Source: an uncultured Roseburia sp.
GTDB taxonomy: Bacteria; Bacillota; Clostridia; Lachnospirales; Lachnospiraceae
Direction of reading: 5' to 3'
Length of the DNA: 25,334 bases
Assembly (NCBI GenBank): GCA_900548205.1
Contig: URJS01000031.1
Span: forward strand, 1 to 25,334
A model generated the notes under the pieces. It was not told the origin of the DNA. It made no database searches and was given only the letters and a program-made list of their open reading frames with translations. Position numbers and translations under genes: made by a program. This document shows, in pieces, positions 16,618 to 21,095 of the stretch; within the stretch, counting starts at the first letter, position 1, and every line of letters starts with the position of its first letter.

Positions 16618-16962
16618 CTATAACTCCTCTAATATCTGATTGGAAATCTGTTCGATTTCTTCTATAATTGCATCGTTGTGATTCTTCCGAAAATCTCCTG
16701 CCAGTCGGTGAATCTCCTCCACCTGCTTCTTTGCAAACAGGAACTTCTCCACCAGATGAAGCTTTCTCTCATACTCCTCCAGCGCCTTCGTGCAGCGCTT
16801 TATCATATCGTGCACGCCCTGCCTGCTGATTCCTTCCTCGTCTGCAATCTCACCGAGTGACAGATCGTTGAACACAAAGTCCTCATAAATCTTTCTCTGC
16901 CGCTCGTTTAACAGCTCACCATAGAAATCATAGAGATAAGCCTGTTCGATTTTCTCCTCCAT
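16618..16962 (-). CDS. ylxM: YlxM family SRP-associated DNA-binding-like protein
   Basis: 114 residues of the UPF0122 family: LLNERQRKIYEDFVFNDLSL, then a helix-turn-helix like that of sigma region 4 (GEIADEEGISRQGVHDMIKR). Nearly always immediately upstream of ffh; in streptococci it stimulates SRP GTPase activity. AAAGGTGA lies upstream of the ATG. First gene of the housekeeping block. Confidence 0.93.
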   Translation of the reverse strand: MEEKIEQAYLYDFYGELLNERQRKIYEDFVFNDLSLGEIADEEGISRQGVHDMIKRCTKALEEYERKLHLVEKFLFAKKQVEEIHRLAGDFRKNHNDAIIEEIEQISNQILEEL

Positions 16963-16979
16963 TTATCATCACCTTTGGT

Positions 16980-17008
16980 AGAGTATCATAAAAGAAAAGA
17001 GGTGTCAA
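16980..17008 (-). promoter_or_regulatory. Promoter of the ylxM-ffh operon
   Basis: Minus strand: consensus -35 TTGACA (17008-17003), 17-base spacer, TACTCT (16985-16980) with TGA before it (extended -10). About 18 bases before the ylxM ATG, leaving a short leader. This marks the right boundary of the conserved block. Confidence 0.6.
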
Positions 17009-17062
17009 GTATTTTTTCTTGTCACACATATGTTCGTGTATTTGTATCTCATGGCATCTGCT

Positions 17063-17341
17063 TTATTTCCAATATTTCCATGATAAAAACGATTTCCGTC
17101 TAATTACATCTACAGTTATCACATTGACCGCCAGTGTCACAAGATTTGTCACAAAACCGTCATAAAAAGTTTTCTCATATTGCTGATATGATGGATTTAT
17201 ATTCTGAATTGCAAAAATTTGTTGATAGCTCCCGAAAAAATACAATCTTCCCACATCTAAGGAAAGAAAAAATATAAGTACCTGACAATAGGTTCTGCAA
17301 AGCGTTTGCCAGATGCTTGTTTTTGCTTCGTCTAACTTCAT
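17063..17341 (-). CDS. Small hypothetical membrane protein or gene remnant
   Basis: A 92-residue open frame with two hydrophobic stretches (about 20-38 and 65-80) and a basic C terminus (RRKSF, KYWK). I do not recognise it. There is no ribosome binding site before the ATG, and base composition is AT-rich like the rest of the island, unlike ylxM/ffh. It may be a remnant of a transferred gene. It begins just before the first antitoxin promoter on the other strand. Confidence 0.35.
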   Translation of the reverse strand: MKLDEAKTSIWQTLCRTYCQVLIFFLSLDVGRLYFFGSYQQIFAIQNINPSYQQYEKTFYDGFVTNLVTLAVNVITVDVIRRKSFLSWKYWK

Positions 17342-17387
17342 TTCATAACATGCAGTGTTATAAATTATGAATCGTTTGTACTTTTCC

Positions 17388-17518
17388 TTGCATCAGCTCA
17401 TAAGATATGTTATATTATGCGTAGAAAGAGGGAAAGCCAGAGAAGCGACTACCCTCAAGTAATAAGCATACTGTTTTTACAAACAGCCGTCACTACTGCG
17501 AATAGTGGCGGCTATTTT
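17388..17518 (+). ncRNA. Antitoxin-like RNA, copy 1 (promoter, three hairpins, terminator)
   Basis: TTGCAT (17388-17393), 17-base spacer, TATATT (17411-17416); RNA expected from about 17423. Hairpin 1 pairs GAGGG and CCCTC near the 5' end, hairpin 2 is CTGTTT-ttac-AAACAG (17471-17486), hairpin 3 is the terminator GCCGTCACTA / TAGTGGCGGC (17486-17495 and 17503-17512) followed by TATTTT. The 3' end meets the stop codon of the convergent toxin gene, so the RNA is complementary to the toxin mRNA 3' region if that mRNA runs on. The layout resembles the txpA/RatA type I system of B. subtilis. No protein is encoded. Confidence 0.75.
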
Positions 17519-17607
17519 CGTTTTCCCTTGAAAATCGTGTAACACAATCCAACAAGGGCGCAAATGAATATTCCAATCTGAATTAAGTCAGAGTATGTAA
17601 CATACAT
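17512..17607 (-). CDS. Holin-like small toxin, copy 1 (type I toxin-antitoxin)
   Basis: 31 residues: starts MYVTYSDL, hydrophobic core IGIFICALVGLCYTIF, ends in KGKRK. One transmembrane segment with a basic tail is the pattern of the putative holin-like toxin family (TxpA-like), which damages the membrane when expressed. GGAGGG (17621-17616) lies 8 bases upstream of the ATG. Upstream, minus-strand TTGAAA (17725-17720) with TAATAT (17701-17696) is a likely promoter, giving a leader of about 80 nt. The stop codon overlaps the last base of the antitoxin terminator stem. Family membership is recognised from sequence; toxicity is inferred. Confidence 0.8.
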   Translation of the reverse strand: MYVTYSDLIQIGIFICALVGLCYTIFKGKRK

Positions 17608-17615
17608 TGGCAACG

Positions 17616-17650
17616 CCCTCCTTTCTTTCGTCTGGAGGGTTAGCCCCTCC
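17616..17650 (-). promoter_or_regulatory. Shine-Dalgarno switch in toxin 1 leader
   Basis: Minus strand, 5' to 3': GGAGGG (17650-17645), loop GCTAA, CCCTCC (17639-17634), then the ribosome binding site GGAGGG (17621-17616). CCCTCC can pair with either GGAGGG, so the leader can expose or hide the ribosome binding site. The same layout recurs in copy 2. Confidence 0.6.
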
Positions 17651-17775
17651 GAAAAAGAGGGTAAGCCGCCCGGCTCTCTGGTTTCCCATGTGTCTATATT
17701 ATCATCTAAATAGTATAGCTTTCAATCAAATTGTGATCGAATCGCCTTTTTTATTTTTTGTCATAAAAAGCATAT

Positions 17776-17817
17776 AAAAAAAGCCTCGGAGTGCCTATTT
17801 TACTAGCATTCCAAGGC
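17776..17817 (-). terminator. Minus-strand intrinsic terminator
   Basis: A 12-bp imperfect stem (17806-17817 with 17783-17794; one G-U, one mismatch) is followed on the minus strand by T7 (17782-17776). There is no clear gene just upstream on this strand; a 16-18 codon frame ending in KKKYLIC stops at its edge and may be a gene tail. It would shield the toxin 1 promoter (17696-17725) from read-through. Confidence 0.65.
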
Positions 17818-17850
17818 CTAACATATCAAATATTTTTTCTTGATGAACTT

Positions 17851-17879
17851 TTGAACTTTTGTTCGCACATACTTATCCT
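17851..17879 (+). promoter_or_regulatory. LexA-like box within a putative promoter
   Basis: GAACttttGTTCG (17853-17865) matches the Gram-positive LexA/DinR box core CGAAC-N4-GTTCG except the first base. It overlaps TTGAAC (17851-17856), which with a 17-base spacer leads to TATCCT (17874-17879). A second GAAC (17845-17848) lies just upstream. Suggests SOS control of the XRE gene that follows; this is inference from a short motif. Confidence 0.4.
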
Positions 17880-17913
17880 ATGTTATCCTCAGATAAAATA
17901 AGAAGCCTTCTCA

Positions 17914-18130
17914 ATGCCAATCAGTTATAAGAAGCTCTTTGACTTATTTAAATGAAAAAGACTTGACAACATATAAAATACAGAAAGAAAAACTTATTGG
18001 GCAAGGTACGCTTACCGCTCTAAAAAATAGCACTGGCAGACTTGATAGCAAAGCCATAGCCCCATTATGTAAAACTTTGGATTGCCACCACGGCGACTTA
18101 ATGGAATATGTACCAGATAAGGAAAATTAA
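17914..18130 (+). pseudogene. Frameshifted XRE/Cro-CI small regulator
   Basis: Frame 1 begins at ATG 17914 (MPISYKKLFDLF) and hits a stop within 14 codons; the next frame continues NEKDLTTYKIQKEKL and then TALKNSTGRLDSKAIAPLCK and CHHGDLMEYVPD to 18130. Joined, the two parts give a complete roughly 70-residue YozG-like XRE repressor common in Lachnospiraceae mobile DNA. One extra T in the TTATTTAAAT run (about 17942-17948) explains the break. The remaining open part could initiate at TTG 17939 but would lack the first helix. It could be a sequencing error or programmed slippage. Confidence 0.65.
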
Positions 18131-18138
18131 ATAAAATA

Positions 18139-18191
18139 CCGTTACAAAAAACTCTAAGGACTGTATACGTTTTCCTGTAACGGATTTTTTT
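18139..18191 (+). terminator. Intrinsic terminator after the XRE gene
   Basis: CCGTTAC (18139-18145) pairs with GTAACGG (18177-18183), followed by A and T7. The loop is long but contains a further AAAAAC / GTTTT pairing. It lies directly before the -35 of antitoxin RNA 2 and isolates it. Confidence 0.6.
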
Positions 18192-18193
18192 GC

Positions 18194-18330
18194 TTGCGTC
18201 CCACTGCCGAATGTGCTATATTTAAAACAGAACAAGGGAAAGCCATAGAAGCGGCTACCCCTCAACAATACAGCTTTATACCCTCTGAAAAGGGTCAGCC
18301 GTCATTATTGTGAGTAATGGCGGCTATTTT
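18194..18330 (+). ncRNA. Antitoxin-like RNA, copy 2
   Basis: TTGCGT (18194-18199), 17-base spacer, TATATT (18217-18222) with TGC before it; RNA from about 18229. Hairpin 1 uses GAGG/GGG-type bases near 18236 and CCCCTC (18257-18262 area), hairpin 2 is ACCCT-ctgaa-AAGGGT type (about 18280-18295), and the terminator is GCCGTCATTA / TAATGGCGGC (18298-18307, 18315-18324) then TATTTT. Relative to copy 1, the terminator stem changes on both sides (CACTA/TAGTG to CATTA/TAATG) and hairpin 2 has a different sequence but remains paired, so structure is conserved over sequence. Confidence 0.75.
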
Positions 18331-18413
18331 CTGTCCTTAAAAATCTGATAAAGCAGACTGATAAGGGCAACAACGAACGTACAGAACATAAATAAATCCT
18401 GATATGTAATCAT
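18324..18413 (-). CDS. Holin-like small toxin, copy 2
   Basis: 29 residues: MITYQDLFMF, hydrophobic core CTFVVALISLLYQIF, basic end KDRK. Very close to the commonest form of the putative holin-like toxin in gut Clostridia. GGAGGG (18427-18422) lies 8 bases before the ATG, and the leader again has CCCTCC (18445-18440) flanked by an upstream GGAGGG (18459-18454). A good promoter, TTGCCG (18539-18534), 17-base spacer, TATATT (18516-18511), reads into it. The stop codon overlaps the antitoxin terminator stem by one base exactly as in copy 1. Confidence 0.82.
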   Translation of the reverse strand: MITYQDLFMFCTFVVALISLLYQIFKDRK

Positions 18414-18421
18414 TGTTATCG

Positions 18422-18539
18422 CCCTCCTTTCTTCCGTCTGGAGGGCTGTTATACCCTCCGCAAAAACAAGAGGGGCTGCCGCCTTTGGCTCTATGACTTT
18501 CCGTAGCCATAATATAACACGATTCGCCTAATCCGGCAA
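18422..18539 (-). promoter_or_regulatory. Promoter and switch leader of toxin 2
   Basis: TTGCCG-N17-TATATT on the minus strand, expected start near 18504. The leader begins GGAAAGTCATAGAG, similar to the antitoxin 2 leader GGGAAAGCCATAGAAG, and contains GGAGGG / CCCTCC / GGAGGG. The CATAGA form appears in both transcripts of copy 2, and CAGAGA in both of copy 1. Confidence 0.6.
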
Positions 18540-18634
18540 TTCTTTATTCTATTACCAATATCAAAAAGACTACCGGCAGCCGCTGATAGTCTTTTCCTAT
18601 ACTCAGATATTCCTTTACACATAGTCCTTATCGG

Positions 18635-18931
18635 TCATCTTACTCCATCATAATGTGTCCACATCCGAACTATTTTTACAGTTCCTTCATACTTAATGTC
18701 CTTAACTATTACGGGCTCTGCATACACTTGATAAACCATTCTATGCTGTATATTAACCCGCCTTGAAAAGAAGCCTTCTAAATTGCCAACCAAGCCTTCA
18801 TAGGGAGGCGGTATCTTAAGAGGGTCTTCTCTTATTATCTCTATAAGCTCCTTGGCTTTTCGTTCTAATCCTGCCGACTTAAGATTTTTAATATCCTTTG
18901 CAGCCTGCTTCGTATAAACGATTTGATACAT
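18635..18931 (-). CDS. yoeB: YoeB/Txe-family mRNA interferase toxin
   Basis: 98 residues with the RelE-fold YoeB active set: E45, R57-R58, QHRMVYQV (H63, R64) and the C-terminal WTHYDGVR (H93, Y94). YoeB binds the ribosome and cuts mRNA in the A site. Its ATG directly follows the yefM stop (TAGATG) with GAGGTGGAG upstream inside yefM. It is the second gene of a two-gene operon nested between type I units 2 and 3. Confidence 0.93.
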   Translation of the reverse strand: MYQIVYTKQAAKDIKNLKSAGLERKAKELIEIIREDPLKIPPPYEGLVGNLEGFFSRRVNIQHRMVYQVYAEPVIVKDIKYEGTVKIVRMWTHYDGVR

Positions 18932-19183
18932 CTACCACTCCACCTCAGCTTCTGACACACAATCTTCGAGAGCAGTATTTCCTCCTGCTATAATAGATTC
19001 TGCCACTCCCGGAATTGCATTCAAATACAATGTCTCCTGAATCGCATTCCAATCATCCTCCGATATAAGAACACCGTTTTTCCCTCTGTTATTTGTAATG
19101 GTAATTGGCTGACTGCTTGTATTCACTTCTGTAAGTATCTGGTAAATATTCTCTCTCGCCTTTGTGACACTGATCGCTGTCAT
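18932..19183 (-). CDS. yefM: YefM/Phd-family antitoxin
   Basis: 83 residues. The N-terminal Phd/YefM DNA-binding domain (MTAISVTKARENIYQILTEV; NNRGKNGVLISEDDWNAIQE) is followed by an acidic C-terminal tail (about 60-83) that neutralises YoeB. GGGGGG lies 8 bases upstream of the ATG. Represses its own operon through the repeats at 19214-19236, as in known YefM-YoeB systems. Confidence 0.92.
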   Translation of the reverse strand: MTAISVTKARENIYQILTEVNTSSQPITITNNRGKNGVLISEDDWNAIQETLYLNAIPGVAESIIAGGNTALEDCVSEAEVEW

Positions 19184-19206
19184 AATATCATCCCCCCTTT
19201 ATCCTT

Positions 19207-19236
19207 ATTATAACGTACGTCAAAGCGTACGTCAAA
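19207..19236 (-). promoter_or_regulatory. yefM-yoeB promoter with direct-repeat operator
   Basis: Minus strand: TTGACG (19235-19230), 17-base spacer, TATAAT (19212-19207). CGTACGTCAAA (plus-strand reading) occurs at 19214-19224 and 19226-19236, a 12-bp repeat whose CGTACG core is palindromic. One copy covers the -35, the other fills the spacer, so bound YefM would block polymerase. Confidence 0.75.
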
Positions 19237-19430
19237 TAATATTATTCTTGCACTCTTCCATTTCATTAGGATAATGTCCAATTTTACCCTTGCGTGATCG
19301 TCCTGCATTTCAGGAATAAAATATAAATACACTTTTTGGGATATTAATAGCAGTTATCACAAGTATTTTTCTTAACATTAATTTCTTTAAGATTCATCTC
19401 CTGTAAAAATATTTTTGACCAATCTTTTAC

Positions 19431-19556
19431 TTGAAACTATTTATCCCATATGCTATAGATCATAGAAAAAGGGAAACCCAAAAAGCGGCTACCCTCAAAG
19501 TTATTGACTAAACTTTACAGTTTCGCCGTCACTATTGCAGTAGTGACGGCTATTTC
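19431..19556 (+). ncRNA. Antitoxin-like RNA, copy 3 (apparently intact)
   Basis: TTGAAA (19431-19436), 17-base spacer, TATAGA (19454-19459) with TGC before it; RNA from about 19466. Leader GGGAAACCC then GCGGCTACCCTC; hairpin 2 AAACT-ttac-AGTTT (about 19510-19523); terminator GCCGTCACTA / TAGTGACGGC (19525-19534, 19541-19550), perfect, then TATTTCC (weaker T tract). All RNA elements are kept although the facing toxin is decayed. Confidence 0.7.
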
Positions 19557-19562
19557 CGTTTA

Positions 19563-19640
19563 TCAGAAAATGTTATGACAAAGACTGACAAGGGCGCAAA
19601 TAAATATACAAAACTGAATCATAACAGAATATGCAACCAT
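19563..19640 (-). pseudogene. Decayed holin-like toxin, copy 3
   Basis: 25 residues: MVAYSVMIQF, then CIFICALVSLCHNIF and an early stop. The basic tail (KGKRK or KDRK in the others) is gone, and the stop lies before the antitoxin terminator stem instead of overlapping it. No GGAGGG precedes the ATG, and the switch leader and promoter are missing. Sequence identity to copy 1 ends just upstream of the ATG, close to the IS200-like element, whose arrival may have removed the rest. Confidence 0.65.
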
Positions 19641-19835
19641 TAGCAAATTCATCTTTCAACCGAAATTTATAATTCTAAGTCGCCGCCACCCGTAAAACGG
19701 GTGGCTCGGCTCGCTGGGTATAACCCCTTGACACCGGACAGCGTCTCAAGGCGCCCTGACTTTCTCTCCGTTCAAGTCACTATTGCACTTGACGCGTTGC
19801 TTATACCCCTGAAGGGGCGTTTGTACTACTTCGAC

Positions 19836-20291
19836 CTAACCCTTAAAAGGGTCTTCATATTCTTTTACACTTAATTTATCCTGCATGATATCGTATTTCT
19901 CCTGATCCTGAATATATTTCTTTATTGTCGCTTCATTTAGACCTACCGTACTTACATAATATCCCTCTGACCAGAAATGTCTGTTTCCAAATTTATACTT
20001 TAAATTTGCATGCCTGTCGAATATCATAAGTGCCGATTTCCCTTTTAAGTATCCCATAAAGCTCGATACACTTATTTTGGGCGGGATACTTACCAACATA
20101 TGAATATGGTCTGGCATTAAATGTCCTTCCAGTATCTCTACTCCTTTATAAGAACACAACTGTTTTAGGATATCTCGTATATCCGCTTTTAATTGATTGT
20201 ATATCACTTTTCGTCTATACTTGGGAGTGAATACGATGTGGTACTTGCACATCCATTTTGTGTGGGCTAAATCGTTATTCTTATTCGCCAT
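19836..20291 (-). CDS. tnpA: IS200 family transposase TnpA (Y1 HUH)
   Basis: 151 residues, full length. HUH motif in MPDHIHMLVSIP, catalytic Tyr in the IKKYIQDQEKY helix, and the family blocks YHIVFTPKYRRKVIY and GNRHFWSEGYYVSTVG. It cuts and rejoins single-stranded DNA at the hairpin ends. ATG 20291 has AAAGGTGA upstream; a longer TTG start (20315) overlaps this site and is unlikely. The frame is intact, so the element may still be active. Confidence 0.93.
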   Translation of the reverse strand: MANKNNDLAHTKWMCKYHIVFTPKYRRKVIYNQLKADIRDILKQLCSYKGVEILEGHLMPDHIHMLVSIPPKISVSSFMGYLKGKSALMIFDRHANLKYKFGNRHFWSEGYYVSTVGLNEATIKKYIQDQEKYDIMQDKLSVKEYEDPFKG

Positions 20292-20355
20292 AAAATCACC
20301 TTTCCTTTCTTGCAATAGTGCCTGAACAACTCTATTGTAACGGAAAGGTGATTTT
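20292..20355 (-). promoter_or_regulatory. Stem-loop hiding the tnpA ribosome binding site
   Basis: AAAATCACCTTTCC (20292-20305) and GGAAAGGTGATTTT (20342-20355) are a perfect 14-bp inverted repeat. In the tnpA mRNA the downstream arm is the Shine-Dalgarno region itself, so folding blocks translation. IS200 elements are known to limit transposition this way. Confidence 0.8.
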
Positions 20356-20463
20356 TTGTATAACGATTTGACTCCACCCGCATAGCAGGTGGTTTTTTGT
20401 TTCGGGCATTTCCATTTTTCGGAACACGAAAAATTACAATGCCCTCAACAGGCTAAAACCCAT

Positions 20464-20505
20464 AAAGAAAAACAGCCGCAGAGGTCTTCACACCTCCCGC
20501 GGCTG
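20464..20505 (-). terminator. Intrinsic terminator after the lipoprotein gene
   Basis: CAGCCGC-a-GAGGT (20473-20485) pairs with ACCTC-cc-GCGGCTG (20492-20505); on the minus strand a T-rich tract (TTTTTCTTT) follows. Strong GC stem, about 20 bases past the lipoprotein stop. Confidence 0.85.
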
Positions 20506-20526
20506 CATTCCCTTCTCTTTATTCTA

Positions 20527-20991
20527 TTATCGTTTGCCGCCCGTGGTGTCAGTCCCATTTCCGGCATTATTATTTGTCATATCGTTCACGCCCTGCTCTA
20601 CGCCGTTGATAATATCTTTTCCGGCCTCGCCGACGCCGTCAACAACATCCTCCACCGGATTCGTGTTATTGTCCACTGCTCCGTTATTTGTGGTCGTTCC
20701 GTTGTTGGTAGTCGTACCGTTTTGATCCACTGCCCCGTTACCGGTTGTTGTTCCGTTATTATTTACCGCACCGTTCTCCGTGGTCATTCCGTTATTCTGG
20801 TTCAGATTATCCGGATTTGCCGGCACATGATCAGTCGTATTGCCCGGTTTATTGTTGTTGACCGTATTCTCGGTATTTGTGCCGTTTGTGTTGTTTACCT
20901 TGTCCTTATCCTTGTTTGTTCCACATGCAGTTACTGCGCTTAAGCATAAAGTAAGTACCAGTCCTGCAGCAAGTGCTCTCCACTTTCTCAT
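20527..20991 (-). CDS. Asn/Thr/Gly-rich lipoprotein of unknown function
   Basis: 154 residues. Signal peptide MRKWRALAAGLVLTLCLSA followed by lipobox SAVTAC-G (lipid-modified Cys about residue 23). The rest is low-complexity, with imperfect repeats around NNG and GTTT / NGAVD units (about 55-105), then a short less repetitive segment (VEDVVDGVGEAGKDIINGVEQGVNDMTNN) that may form an amphipathic helix, and a basic KR end. ATG 20991 sits 9 bases after AAGGAG; ATG 20997 is also possible. Probably an envelope-attached spacer-type protein; no enzymatic domain is visible. Confidence 0.75.
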   Translation of the reverse strand: MRKWRALAAGLVLTLCLSAVTACGTNKDKDKVNNTNGTNTENTVNNNKPGNTTDHVPANPDNLNQNNGMTTENGAVNNNGTTTGNGAVDQNGTTTNNGTTTNNGAVDNNTNPVEDVVDGVGEAGKDIINGVEQGVNDMTNNNAGNGTDTTGGKR

Positions 20992-21095
20992 AGTCATGAT
21001 CTCCTTTTCCTTTTGGAATTACTATTCTTTTCAAGGATAGTATGACCATGTTTTTTCTGCTTATTCTTTCTGTTCTAAAAATTTTTTCCAAATTT

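Larger units (their letters stand above)
19680..20400 (-). mobile_element. IS200-type insertion sequence (IS200/IS605 family, tnpA only)
   Basis: About 720 bases, typical of IS200. One minus-strand tnpA and no tnpB. Subterminal hairpins: GCCACCCGT-aaa-ACGGGTGGC (19685-19705, perfect) near the right end in tnpA orientation, and CCACC(C)GC-ata-GC(A)GGTGG (20374-20392) near the left end, followed on the plus strand by T6. No terminal inverted repeats or target duplications are expected in this family, so the exact ends are uncertain by 10-20 bases. Confidence 0.8.

Noticed and set aside
16963..17062. SRP RNA or tRNA gene next to ffh/ylxM
   Set aside because: No GGAA-tetraloop SRP Alu/S-domain pattern or tRNA-like arms seen in the intergenic regions; only the ylxM promoter is supported.
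19344..19397. 17-residue minus-strand peptide MNLKEINVKKNTCDNCY as a small gene
   Set aside because: The only purine-rich sequence (AGGAG) abuts the ATG with no spacing, and there is no promoter or neighbour to support it. It could be a gene remnant; otherwise 19240-19430 shows nothing I can support.
17423..19556. Spaced similar sequences suggesting a CRISPR array
   Set aside because: The three similar segments are about 800-1,250 bases apart and are promoter-RNA-terminator units, not short regular repeats with spacers.
20389..20943. Long hydrophobic open frame on the plus strand opposite the lipoprotein gene
   Set aside because: It has no ribosome binding site, and its valine/serine-rich hydrophobic sequence is the expected antisense reading of Asn/Thr codons. 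The minus strand has a signal peptide, lipobox and terminator.
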